From an uncultured Flavobacteriales bacterium (GTDB lineage: Bacteria > Bacteroidota > Bacteroidia > Flavobacteriales_D > Parvicellaceae), in NCBI GenBank assembly GCA_905480225.1, contig CAJQPO010000083.1, positions 1-48,497 of the forward strand: DNA of 48,497 nt, written 5' to 3'. How positions within the stretch are numbered: position 1 is the first letter of the stretch; every line of letters begins with the position of its first letter. The notes below the pieces were generated by a model, which saw only the letters and a list, made by a program, of their open reading frames with translations, was not told the DNA's origin and made no database searches. The position numbers and the translations under genes were made by a program. Shown piece after piece: positions 27,910-35,990 of the stretch.

Positions 27910-28785
27910 TTAATAACCGTAGTTATCAAGTGATTTATCCTGATTTCTCCACTCCTTTTCAACCTTAACTCGAAGTTCAAGGTGTACGTGTTTATCAACA
28001 AATATTTGAATGTCTTTTCTCGCTTTAATACCTACGTGCTTAATCTTTTTACCTTGATGGCCGATGATTATACCCTTTTGAGAATCTCTTATCACTAAAA
28101 TGTTAGCTTCAATTTTAATAATAGATTCCTCCTCTTTGTACGCCACTACTTCCACTTCACAACTATAGGGTAATTCCTGATCATAAGTCTCAAATATTTT
28201 CTCTCTTATAATCTCAGAAATAAAAAATCGCATGGGCTTATCGGTTAGCTCATCCTTAGGAAAATAAGGTGGTGATTGAGGTAAATATTCCTTCACTTTA
28301 TTTATGATGTACTCCAAATTCATTTTATGCAAAGCTGATATTGGTAGAATTTCAGCACGCGGTATTTTCTTCGACCAATAATCTACTCTTTCTATTAATC
28401 GCTCTTGATCGATTAAATCAATTTTATTAATTAAAACCAATACAGGAGCTTCTGATTTTTGAATTTTTGACAAGGTATTTTCGTGATTCATTTCATCTTC
28501 AAATGGATCAGTTACAAAAAGAAAAACATCGGCATCAGAAATAGCAGTATTAACATATTTCATCATCCGTTCGTGTAATTTGTAACCCGCGTTTACTACT
28601 CCAGGTGTATCAGAATATACAATTTGAAAATCATCACCATTGACGATACCCATTATTCGATGCCTAGTTGTTTGTTTCTTTGAAGTAATAATACTGAGCC
28701 GCTCACCTACCAAACCATTCATTAAAGTTGATTTCCCTACGTTAGGACTACCTAATATGTTTACAAATCCAGCCTTATGTGCCAT
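27910..28785 (-). CDS. era: GTPase Era
   Basis: Era binds the 3' end of 16S rRNA and couples 30S maturation to growth. It shows G1 GSPNVGKST, G2 with KKQTTRHRI, G3 DTPG, G4 NKID, and a C-terminal KH domain with IIGHQGKKIKHVGIKARKDI. I start at the ATG at 28785 (MAHKAGFVNI, the usual Era N-terminus, 291 aa). An upstream in-frame ATG at 28794 would add only three residues. It lies between the convergent membrane-protein gene and the divergent initiator tRNA. Confidence 0.95.
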   Translation of the reverse strand: MAHKAGFVNILGSPNVGKSTLMNGLVGERLSIITSKKQTTRHRIMGIVNGDDFQIVYSDTPGVVNAGYKLHERMMKYVNTAISDADVFLFVTDPFEDEMNHENTLSKIQKSEAPVLVLINKIDLIDQERLIERVDYWSKKIPRAEILPISALHKMNLEYIINKVKEYLPQSPPYFPKDELTDKPMRFFISEIIREKIFETYDQELPYSCEVEVVAYKEEESIIKIEANILVIRDSQKGIIIGHQGKKIKHVGIKARKDIQIFVDKHVHLELRVKVEKEWRNQDKSLDNYGY

Positions 28786-28800
28786 TTTTATCATTTTTTC

Positions 28801-28831
28801 TTGCCGTACAAAGGAACAAATTATATCTTTG
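28801..28831 (+). promoter_or_regulatory. Promoter of the initiator tRNA gene
   Basis: TTG (28801-28803), a 20-base spacer and TATCTTTG (28824-28831) give a perfect Bacteroidota promoter. The predicted start is a few bases before the tRNA 5' end at 28844. Confidence 0.65.
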
Positions 28832-28843
28832 ACGACCTAAGAT

Positions 28844-28916
<73 letters not shown>

Positions 28917-28922
28917 CTAAGT

Positions 28923-28955
28923 AAAAAGCCTGAACAATTGTTCAGGCTTTTTTTA
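28923..28955 (+). terminator. Intrinsic terminator of the tRNA-fMet gene
   Basis: A perfect inverted repeat, AAAAAGCCTGAAC paired with GTTCAGGCTTTTT around AATT, is followed by further Ts. The A/T flanks make it potentially active in both directions. Confidence 0.9.
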
Positions 28956-29092
28956 TTCCATCCAAAATATTTTTAGAAAGTGGATTGTGTTAATCATTCT
29001 CAATCAACTACTGTATGTTTGTATTTATAGCTTTCCAAGAGTAGTAAACTTGTGGTTTTTTTGAAAGCCAACTGACGTATACTTTCGCACTA

Positions 29093-29100
29093 CGTTTGAT
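29093..29100 (+). promoter_or_regulatory. -7 box in front of the candidate small RNA
   Basis: TACGTTTG is a perfect TAnnTTTG match. The nearest TTG is 27 bases upstream, so the -33 element is poor. A second, weaker box (TACTTTCG, 29082-29089) lies just before it. Confidence 0.4.
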
Positions 29101-29104
29101 AAGC

Positions 29105-29177
29105 GTACAATTACTCACTCCAAGCGAGTAGTAGGTAGGGTGTAAGCCGGTCCTGGAGAGGACCGGCTTCTTTTTTT
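29105..29177 (+). ncRNA. Candidate small RNA ending in a strong terminator
   Basis: Between tRNA-fMet and the lipoprotein gene, a perfect -7 box is followed about 75 bases later by a long G+C-rich terminator with no coding gene between. The region has no ATG, and its only GTG is followed at once by a stop, so it is unlikely to encode a peptide. A second hairpin (ACTC/GAGT around CAAGC, about 29115-29129) precedes the terminator. I do not recognise it as 6S, SRP, tmRNA or RNase P RNA. Start position is inferred from the box and uncertain by several bases. Confidence 0.4.
29144..29177 (+). terminator. Strong intrinsic terminator without an upstream ORF
   Basis: AAGCCGGTCCT (29144-29154) pairs perfectly with AGGACCGGCTT (29159-29169) around GGAG, then C and seven Ts. 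It is one of the strongest hairpins in the window, yet the nearest upstream gene is the already terminated tRNA. Confidence 0.9.
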
Positions 29178-29189
29178 AAGTAAATTCAG

Positions 29190-29197
29190 TACTATTG
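29190..29197 (+). promoter_or_regulatory. -7 box of the MORN-type lipoprotein gene
   Basis: TACTATTG (seven of eight to TAnnTTTG) ends 4 bases before the ATG at 29202. TTC instead of TTG lies 19 bases upstream, within the preceding terminator tail. Confidence 0.35.
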
Positions 29198-29201
29198 TAC
29201 C

Positions 29202-29636
29202 ATGTATAAATTTTTAATTGCGTCTATATTGGTTTTGCTATCCTCCTGTAAAGAGAACGCCACCAATATTCAACCTACAGAGGTGGACTCGTTGCATGAT
29301 ATTCACTCTTGTAACTGTGGTGATCTAATTCTGGATTCTGGATTCAATTGGTACTACCTTTCAGATAGATTGAAGCCATTCACAGGCAAATGCTCTTTGC
29401 AACTGCCGGATGGAAGCATCATACTTGAAAGAAATTATGAGCAAGGAAAAGTACATGGGGATGTGTTAGAATGGCATAATAATGGTACATTAAAATTATC
29501 CATGAAATTTGAAAAGAACAGGCAAGTGGGAGAAATGAAAGAATGGGATAATGAAGGAATTCTAGAATATCATGCTACCTATAACGTTGGTAAAATGGAC
29601 TCCTTAATATATAAAAGAATCCATTACGTTAATTAA
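29202..29636 (+). CDS. Lipoprotein with YwqK-like (MORN-type) repeats
   Basis: The 144-residue protein starts with a lipoprotein signal peptide (LVLLSSCKE, lipidated Cys about residue 16). The C-terminal half has repeats of the form G-K-x-H-G-x-x-x-E-W-x-x-N-G-x-L (GKVHGDVLEWHNNGTLK, then RQVGEMKEWDNEGILE), typical of MORN/YwqK-like proteins. Automatic pipelines often label these toxin-antitoxin antitoxins, but nothing here supports that: no partner toxin is present. The end overlaps the convergent ABC-F gene by 8 bases. Confidence 0.8.
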   Translation: MYKFLIASILVLLSSCKENATNIQPTEVDSLHDIHSCNCGDLILDSGFNWYYLSDRLKPFTGKCSLQLPDGSIILERNYEQGKVHGDVLEWHNNGTLKLSMKFEKNRQVGEMKEWDNEGILEYHATYNVGKMDSLIYKRIHYVN

Positions 29637-31560
29637 GAGCGTCGATCTCATCAGAAGTAATTTCCCAATCATAATACGTTTTATCTAACTCACTTTTAGC
29701 CGAATTGTAAGCCCCTAATACTTTTTCGGTTAGCACTTTGTCATTGTAATCCAATCCCGAAACTTCCTGGTCTAGTTCTTTTATTTTCGTTTCAAGTTCC
29801 GCAATTTTTACTTCTAAACGAGAAATTTTGTTCTTTAACATGCGTTCTTTTTTCTCGTCTTTTTTCTTTTCTAAATAATCTTTCTTATTCTGAGAAATTA
29901 CTTTCTCTTTCGATTTTTTGATAGGATTACTATTATGTTCAAAATCGACTATGCTTTCCTTTTTTCTGTAATCTAAAAATTCCTTTATCCCAAAATGGTG
30001 TACACTGATTTGTTCATTTTTAATCTCATAAATCCGATCAGTTAATCCGTCTAAAAAATCTCGATCATGCGAAACAATCAACAATGTTCCATCATATTTT
30101 ATCAAAGCTTGTTTAAGAATTTCCTTTGACTTAATATCTAAATGGTTTGTAGGCTCATCTAGAACCAATAAATTGTAAGGTTCTAGAAGAAGTTTACACA
30201 ATGATAGTCTTGTTTTCTCGCCACCAGACAAAACTTTAACCTTTTTGTCCGCATCTTCACCGCTGAACAAAAATCCACCTAATATCATTCTTACTCTTTT
30301 ACGAATATCGCCAACTGCAATATCATCAATAGTTTCAAAAACCGTTTTTTCTGTATCAAGCTGATCGGCTTCATCTTGAGCAAAATATCCTAGATTAACG
30401 TTGTGCCCTAATTTAACTGTTCCATTAAAATCAGTGTCTCCCACAATCATCTTGACTAGCGTTGATTTGCCTAACCCATTTTTCCCAATTAATGCAACTT
30501 TATCTCCTCGTCCCATCGAGAACTCCGTATCGGTTAAAATATTATGACTATAAGCCTTGGTTACATTCATAGCCTCAATAGCTATCTTACCCGACCTAGG
30601 AGCCGGCGGAAATAAAATATTTAAACCTGCAATTTCATCAGATTCAATTTCAATTTTGTCTAACCTGTCTAATTTTTTTATAAGGGATTGAGCGAAAGCA
30701 GCCTTGTTCTTTTTAGCTCTAAATTTATTAATTAGCTGTTCGGTTTGCTGAACATATTTTTCTTGATTTTTTGCCGCATCGGTTTGCTGTGCTATTTCTT
30801 GTTCGCGTTGAACCTTATACTTGGTATATGGCAAAGGATAATCTCTGATTTTACCATTTACTACCTCAATGGTTCTATTCGTAATGTTATCAAGAAATAA
30901 TCGATCATGAGAAATAAGCATTAGCGAATTATTTCCTTTTTTTAGAAAGTCTTCTAACCACTGTATAGATTCTATATCTAAATGATTCGTAGGCTCATCT
31001 AGTAACAATAAATCCGGTTCTAATAGAAGTATCTTTGCTAACTCTACTCGCATTTTCCAACCACCACTGAACTCTCCCATTGGGCGTGAAAGGTCTTCCG
31101 ATTTAAACCCCAAACCAAATAAAATCTTTTCTGCTTTTTCAGCTTGTAAAAAGCCACCTATCATTTGATAACGGTCATTTTTATCATTGAGATTTTCTAT
31201 CAATTTCAAATAGCCTGAAGATTCATAGTCTGTTCTTTCAGCCAGTTCAGAGCTTATTTGAGCAATCTCTTTGTCTAACGTTTTTATTTCAATATTAGCT
31301 GATTGTGTTTCTTGAAGAATGGTTGCAGCCTCATTGTGCTTCATTTCTTGAGGCAAATATCCCAAAATAGCATCTTTGCGCTTATTGATTGCCCCCTTAT
31401 CTGGCGTATATTCGCCGTTTATCAATTTTAAGAGCGTGGATTTTCCGGCACCATTCTTACCAACAAGACCTATCTTATCTTGTTTCGTTACTTGAACTGA
31501 TACTCCATCAAAAATTGCCCGATCTCCAAAATATAATTCTAAATCTGATAGTGAAACCAT
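29629..31560 (-). CDS. ABC-F family ATP-binding protein
   Basis: The 643-residue protein has two ABC ATPase domains without membrane segments: Walker A GKNGAGKST and GKNGLGKST, signatures FSGGWKMRV and LSGGEKTRLS, each with LDEPTNHLD. The interdomain linker is charged (the P-site tRNA interaction motif), and the last 100 residues form a coiled coil (KKKDEKKERML...). ABC-F proteins act on the ribosome to rescue or regulate translation; Uup-like is the best guess given the C-terminal coil. It follows the OmpH-like gene by 23 bases on the same strand. Confidence 0.93.
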   Translation of the reverse strand: MVSLSDLELYFGDRAIFDGVSVQVTKQDKIGLVGKNGAGKSTLLKLINGEYTPDKGAINKRKDAILGYLPQEMKHNEAATILQETQSANIEIKTLDKEIAQISSELAERTDYESSGYLKLIENLNDKNDRYQMIGGFLQAEKAEKILFGLGFKSEDLSRPMGEFSGGWKMRVELAKILLLEPDLLLLDEPTNHLDIESIQWLEDFLKKGNNSLMLISHDRLFLDNITNRTIEVVNGKIRDYPLPYTKYKVQREQEIAQQTDAAKNQEKYVQQTEQLINKFRAKKNKAAFAQSLIKKLDRLDKIEIESDEIAGLNILFPPAPRSGKIAIEAMNVTKAYSHNILTDTEFSMGRGDKVALIGKNGLGKSTLVKMIVGDTDFNGTVKLGHNVNLGYFAQDEADQLDTEKTVFETIDDIAVGDIRKRVRMILGGFLFSGEDADKKVKVLSGGEKTRLSLCKLLLEPYNLLVLDEPTNHLDIKSKEILKQALIKYDGTLLIVSHDRDFLDGLTDRIYEIKNEQISVHHFGIKEFLDYRKKESIVDFEHNSNPIKKSKEKVISQNKKDYLEKKKDEKKERMLKNKISRLEVKIAELETKIKELDQEVSGLDYNDKVLTEKVLGAYNSAKSELDKTYYDWEITSDEIDALN

Positions 31561-31583
31561 AAAACCTAATTAATATAAAAACA

Positions 31584-32114
31584 CTATTTATCGAGCCCCA
31601 ACTCTTTTGCGATTACCTCGGTTAAATCCTCTGCTCCTATCATAGGTGGAATTGCCTTTAAACTAGAATCATAGATGTAATCAAAGTCATCTTTATCTTT
31701 AATTCGTTCACAAGCATCGGCTATTCTTTGATTAACTTCTATGAATAAATCATGATCCGTTTTTGACAATTCAATTTTGGCTGTGATTCTATAAGAATTA
31801 AGCATCGAAGTTAAATCTTGGAGCTGTACAATTAATTTGTCCTTTTCACTTTGACCAATAATCGTATCGAGTTGTTTGCTTTTTTCCTGAATCATATTTG
31901 TTAGTGCATATAATTCTTTTTCAAACAACGACTCATACTCAGCAGATAAAGCAACTAATGAATCATATTCTGGCATAAGATGCTTTAACTTTCCAAAATC
32001 TGCAAAACCAATTTTTTTATTCGTTTGAGCTTGACACGGAATTAAGCCGACCAAAGAACTTGTTAAAATCAACATTAAGATCAATGTCGCTCTAAGCTTA
32101 AAATTGAAGTTCAT
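31584..32114 (-). CDS. OmpH/Skp-like periplasmic protein
   Basis: This has a signal peptide (ending near CQAQ), then KIGFADFGKLKHLMPEYDSL, the usual start of Skp/OmpH chaperones (K-I-G-x-x-D), followed by a long charged helical hairpin. Skp-like proteins hold unfolded outer membrane proteins in the periplasm. The product has 176 residues with the ATG at 32114. A longer frame would begin at a TTG at 32123, but that TTG is part of a likely -7 box (TATAATTG, minus 32121-32128), so the ATG is preferred. It lies directly after the gldN terminator. Confidence 0.82.
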   Translation of the reverse strand: MNFNFKLRATLILMLILTSSLVGLIPCQAQTNKKIGFADFGKLKHLMPEYDSLVALSAEYESLFEKELYALTNMIQEKSKQLDTIIGQSEKDKLIVQLQDLTSMLNSYRITAKIELSKTDHDLFIEVNQRIADACERIKDKDDFDYIYDSSLKAIPPMIGAEDLTEVIAKELGLDK

Positions 32115-32120
32115 TTGATT

Positions 32121-32128
32121 CAATTATA
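32121..32128 (-). promoter_or_regulatory. Possible -7 box of the OmpH-like gene
   Basis: TATAATTG on the minus strand matches TAnnTTTG at seven of eight positions and ends 6 bases before the ATG at 32114. It abuts the T tract of the gldN terminator. No -33 TTG is seen. Confidence 0.35.
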
Positions 32129-32160
32129 TAAAAAAAGCCCAGAATAAATTCCAGGCTTTT
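32126..32160 (-). terminator. Intrinsic terminator of the gldKLMN operon
   Basis: On the minus strand AAAAGCCTGGAA pairs with TTCTGGGCTTTT around a 4-base loop, followed by Ts. Two pairs are G-U wobbles only on the minus strand and would be C-A mismatches on the plus strand, which fixes the direction. Confidence 0.85.
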
Positions 32161-32178
32161 CTCTATGAATATCATTAA

Positions 32179-33111
32179 TTATAAATGCCAGAGATCGTGT
32201 TCTACAGTAAAAATTTCTTTCTTTATTTTCTCCGATTCTAAAAGTGCATCTACACCTTCAAATGTATTGTTGACTTTCCGATCATACACATTTGATTCTT
32301 TGTGAATATAACTCGAGTACATTTGTTTCCAGAACAAATCGTCATAAGACATTCTTCTTGCATCATTTTCAGAATTGTAAACAAAGAAGTTTTGGAAGAC
32401 ATAGCGACATTCTGGAAAGTATAGCCAAAACATAGTATTTAAAGCTTTGATATCTCCATTGTCATCCAAAGCATATCTTACTGGTGCAATTCCGATAATT
32501 CTTCTTTCTTGCACTCCTCTTTGCTTGTCAAAAAACCAATCTTCCTTCACGTAGTACTTGATAATTTGTTCAGATGTTATGTCCTCCTTCATTGTTGTAT
32601 CCATAGGATCACCATTATCATCATACCGCTCTAGACCATCATCGTCTAGTAGGGGTTCCGTCTTTATCGTAAAAAATAAGTTATCCAATTCTTCTTTATA
32701 AATCGGATCATCGGCATTTCCATTTGGCGGAACAAGTGGTAAATCAAACTGATCATTTGGCTGCGCAAAATCATCAATGGCCTTATATGGTGTTAATGAT
32801 TTTTCCACAAGCACCCCATATTTAATAACGTCCCACAATGACCTTCGATCCGAAATTGGTTGTGTCGGATAGGTTAAAGGATGGTTCTTTTTCTCTCGTA
32901 AATCGATGGTCCTCCAGATTCGTTTTGCCCATACAATGTCCGCTTCTCTTAAGGCTGTATATTGTATTACTCTCTTGGTTGGCACGTGTTCCTGCACGTA
33001 TACTCCATCCAATACGCCAGATTCTGACATACCTGAACTAGGTAATTGTGCGTTAGCTGAAACAAATGCAACAACCGTAAACGACACAGATATTATTTGC
33101 TTTAAATTCAT
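32179..33111 (-). CDS. gldN: T9SS ring protein GldN
   Basis: GldN (PorN) is a periplasmic component that binds GldK and forms the ring of the type IX secretion machine under the outer membrane. The 310-residue product has a signal peptide (ending SANAQ). It shows the family's central block (ADIVWAKRIWRTIDLREKKN, then HPLTYPTQ) and a C-terminal FWLYFPECRYVFQNFFVYN. It is the last gene of the gldKLMN run, 41 bases after gldM, and is followed by a terminator. No gldO duplicate is present. Confidence 0.95.
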   Translation of the reverse strand: MNLKQIISVSFTVVAFVSANAQLPSSGMSESGVLDGVYVQEHVPTKRVIQYTALREADIVWAKRIWRTIDLREKKNHPLTYPTQPISDRRSLWDVIKYGVLVEKSLTPYKAIDDFAQPNDQFDLPLVPPNGNADDPIYKEELDNLFFTIKTEPLLDDDGLERYDDNGDPMDTTMKEDITSEQIIKYYVKEDWFFDKQRGVQERRIIGIAPVRYALDDNGDIKALNTMFWLYFPECRYVFQNFFVYNSENDARRMSYDDLFWKQMYSSYIHKESNVYDRKVNNTFEGVDALLESEKIKKEIFTVEHDLWHL

Positions 33112-33152
33112 AATACTAATATTAAATTAAACATCTGTAAGGCATTTCAGAT

Positions 33153-35009
33153 CTATAATACTTTGAAAATTAGTGAAGGAATCTTTTTAGCCTTGCCTTT
33201 TGGACCTTGAGCCCAAACATCTTCTATATATAATTTTTGTCCTTTTTTTAACCCTTTTAAATAATTTTGAGCTTTGCCAGAAAGACGTTCACCTTTACAT
33301 TTGGCTTCAGCTACTTCTCCATTCTTCACAATACTGACCGTAAACTTGGTAATCTTAAATTTAACATTCAATGGAGAACCTTTCAATTCAGCCAATAATT
33401 TCTTGGCCTGTTTGATTTTACCAATACTTACAGTACTTTCAGTAACTCCGGCACCTACTATCAATGGCGTTGGAGAAGGCAATCTTTTAATCCTAAATTC
33501 TTGTCTCGCAATTTCTGCTTTTTTACCATCCGCTGCTATTCCCGTTACTACAATAGTTGCTTTTTTACCAGTCTTAACAGAAGCAATATAGTTCCCGTCT
33601 CCTTTTTTGGATAAGGAACAACCACTACAAGAAGCTTCGACACTTGGATAACCTGATCCAGAAGCCTGAATTTGATTGTCATAGTTAATATACAATACAT
33701 TCATCTCCGTATTCGCAACAACTCCAGTAGGCGTTCCAACTGTGTAATCAAAATTCCAATCTTTCCACTTTTTACCACCATTTTCTTCAACTTCAATCTG
33801 GCCGTATACGAAATGTTTACCCGCACCTTTATCAGCACCTAAACCGAGTTTTCTAGTCGCTTCTCCTTCAAATAGAATAGGATCACCACTTCTGGTTGAA
33901 TCTTCTTCCCAATACCTTAATTTTAAATCCTGAGTCGAATCATAAGCTGCTATCATAACACTTAATCCTAATGAATCACCTTGATTGATGTAACCCTTAT
34001 TAGCAAAAGCTAATGGCTCAATTTTGTTAAAGTTAAACTTAGGTTTCTCCGTCTTATCTGCAATCATCGCAATGGCAATGCTTTCTGCTCTTTGAACATC
34101 CCCTTTCAAGGAGGTAAATAAAGCTCCAGAAGCTACAATAGGCGAATGATTAAATACGCCCGCTAACCAGGGTTGTGTTTCTCCGTGGTTATCGATAAAA
34201 TCAACAGGGGTTAAAATCTTGTAGATTTGCTTAATTCGCGCCGAATCTGCTGGATTTACAGTGGCTAAGGCCTCTGTAATTGCCGCATCAAAAACCGCCT
34301 GGTCTTCAGAGCTAGCTGAATTTAAGGTTGCGGTAACTTCAGGGAAGTTCCATGTTTTTGGTTCCCCTTTGTAGATATCGTCATAATTAGCAATCTCCGC
34401 AATTAAAGAATCACGAAAATTCTGTAATGTCGATATAATTTCAAGTCCACCTTCAACAGGACTCTGAAAATTATCACCTACAAACAAACGAGTCGGAGTA
34501 TCATAATCATCCTTTTTTGCTAAATGCATCATCGATGCTAAATGATAATATCCCCTTTCATCTACATAATAATAAGACTGTGCACCATCTTTGTCTGGCA
34601 CCAATTCATTGTGATGCTCTGCACCGTAATGTCCCAGTGTCCTGGCTAAATCAGCTGAAGCAGGATCTGCCTGCATAATCATATATGATGTTCTGTCAAC
34701 CATGTAATTGGCCGTTCTTTTTGACATATCAACCACATGATGTAAACGATCAATTAAATCTTTTTGCTTTTCAATTTTAGCAGGCGGAATAGCCGGATCT
34801 AATTTCATTTCTTCAAGCGCCATTTCTGCTGTACTCACCTTGCCGTAAATGTCTTTCATGGTAAGCTGATTACCATCTTCCATTTTTCTGTCAAGCGTCA
34901 CAAAAGCATTAATGATTTCCTTGGATACATTCATTGCCAACATAGCCATGAGTACCAAGTACATGAGTCCAATCATCTTCTGCCGTGGGGTTTCTTTGCC
35001 TCCTCCCAT
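33153..35009 (-). CDS. gldM: T9SS/gliding motor protein GldM (long form)
   Basis: GldM spans the periplasm with a single N-terminal helix (MIGLMYLVLMAMLAMNVS, about 12-29) and forms the stalk of the GldLM motor that powers secretion and gliding. The start MGGGKETPRQKM is typical. The periplasmic part fits the four-domain (D1-D4) arrangement, ending in an IPSLIFKVL strand. At 618 residues it is about 100 longer than Flavobacterium GldM or Porphyromonas PorM (about 515). The extra length appears to sit in the first 300 periplasmic residues (for example DEDQ-rich and NPADSARIKQIYKILTP segments). It lies 59 bases after gldL. Confidence 0.95.
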   Translation of the reverse strand: MGGGKETPRQKMIGLMYLVLMAMLAMNVSKEIINAFVTLDRKMEDGNQLTMKDIYGKVSTAEMALEEMKLDPAIPPAKIEKQKDLIDRLHHVVDMSKRTANYMVDRTSYMIMQADPASADLARTLGHYGAEHHNELVPDKDGAQSYYYVDERGYYHLASMMHLAKKDDYDTPTRLFVGDNFQSPVEGGLEIISTLQNFRDSLIAEIANYDDIYKGEPKTWNFPEVTATLNSASSEDQAVFDAAITEALATVNPADSARIKQIYKILTPVDFIDNHGETQPWLAGVFNHSPIVASGALFTSLKGDVQRAESIAIAMIADKTEKPKFNFNKIEPLAFANKGYINQGDSLGLSVMIAAYDSTQDLKLRYWEEDSTRSGDPILFEGEATRKLGLGADKGAGKHFVYGQIEVEENGGKKWKDWNFDYTVGTPTGVVANTEMNVLYINYDNQIQASGSGYPSVEASCSGCSLSKKGDGNYIASVKTGKKATIVVTGIAADGKKAEIARQEFRIKRLPSPTPLIVGAGVTESTVSIGKIKQAKKLLAELKGSPLNVKFKITKFTVSIVKNGEVAEAKCKGERLSGKAQNYLKGLKKGQKLYIEDVWAQGPKGKAKKIPSLIFKVL

Positions 35010-35068
35010 TTCGAGTTATTTTTTTAAGTTAAAAATTAGTGAATGAATTAAATACACCGTCGCAGCAA

Positions 35069-35896
35069 TTAATCTCTTCCAACATTCATGGCAGATAACA
35101 TGTTACCATAAACTGTGTTAAGTGCAGATAAGTTCTTACTAAGTTCACCCATAGTTTCTTTATACATTCTTGTATCATCAATAGATCCGTGGAGGTTACC
35201 CATTAATTCATTAATACCGGAATACATTTGCTCTGTTGCTTCTAAGTGCTCTGAGGCACCTTTCAATTGCATTTCATAAACATTATTTAAAGCCGCCAAA
35301 TTTCCAGAGACTTTTTCCATTTGCTCCCCAACTGCATCACTACTGGCTTTTGCATTTGTTAAACCGGTTAAAGATTCAGAAGCAGAGTCATATGCTTCAG
35401 ACAATTGTCCCATTTTCGCTGAGGCGCCTTCCAAACTCTCAATGTAATTATTTGTTGCTGTTGATGCACCTGACACCTCACCTAATTGGCTGGCATTATC
35501 GCTCAATGCTTTCATTCCTACACCAAGACTTTCAATTAGTTCTGGTTCTATCTTGGCATCTGCCAACATCGTATCCAATTGCTCAGTTAATGATAAATCA
35601 TCACCTAAATCATCTAATGATTCTGGCAATTCATCCAATCCTTGGTCAGAATGACCCATTGCTAATTCAGGATAAACCAATGCCCAGTCAGGATCAGCAT
35701 GCAAAGGTTCAAATGCCGAGATAAAAAAGATTGCTGCTTCCGTCAACAAACCAAACGTTAGCCAAAATCCGGCGCCTGGTAAGTGCAGTATTTTAAACAA
35801 TGCTCCAATAATTACGATGGCTCCACCCCAACCGTAAACAAACTTCATTATGTTCTTAAATTTTCTACTCTCGAAAAAACTTCCTCCTGAACTCAT
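35069..35896 (-). CDS. gldL: T9SS/gliding motor protein GldL (long form)
   Basis: GldL forms the inner-membrane pentamer of the motor. Two helices (about 18-36 and 43-62) are present. The second carries Glu53 in FGLLTEAAIFF, matching the membrane glutamate that is needed for proton-driven motor function in Flavobacterium GldL. The cytoplasmic tail is long, Ala/Ser/Glu-rich and helical (about residues 90-270), giving 275 residues against about 215 in F. johnsoniae. It lies between gldK and gldM. Confidence 0.95.
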   Translation of the reverse strand: MSSGGSFFESRKFKNIMKFVYGWGGAIVIIGALFKILHLPGAGFWLTFGLLTEAAIFFISAFEPLHADPDWALVYPELAMGHSDQGLDELPESLDDLGDDLSLTEQLDTMLADAKIEPELIESLGVGMKALSDNASQLGEVSGASTATNNYIESLEGASAKMGQLSEAYDSASESLTGLTNAKASSDAVGEQMEKVSGNLAALNNVYEMQLKGASEHLEATEQMYSGINELMGNLHGSIDDTRMYKETMGELSKNLSALNTVYGNMLSAMNVGRD

Positions 35897-35990
35897 TTTC
35901 CTTACTTTTTAAATATTAGTATTATCTATTAATTTTGGATTGAAATATATCAACAATTTTTTAACGTGGCTCTATTTTTGGATCTATTTA

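Noticed and set aside
29050-29177. Assignment of the orphan RNA to 6S or SRP RNA
   Set aside because: The long bulged hairpin of 6S RNA and the conserved SRP domain IV loop are both missing.
29202-29636. Toxin-antitoxin system call for the YwqK-like lipoprotein
   Set aside because: The repeat family often gets that label automatically, but the protein is a lipoprotein and no toxin gene is next to it.
35236-35724. 162-residue plus-strand frame opposite gldL
   Set aside because: It is an antisense shadow of the conserved gldL gene, rich in His and Leu as expected from the reverse of an Ala/Glu/Ser-coding strand, with no family resemblance.
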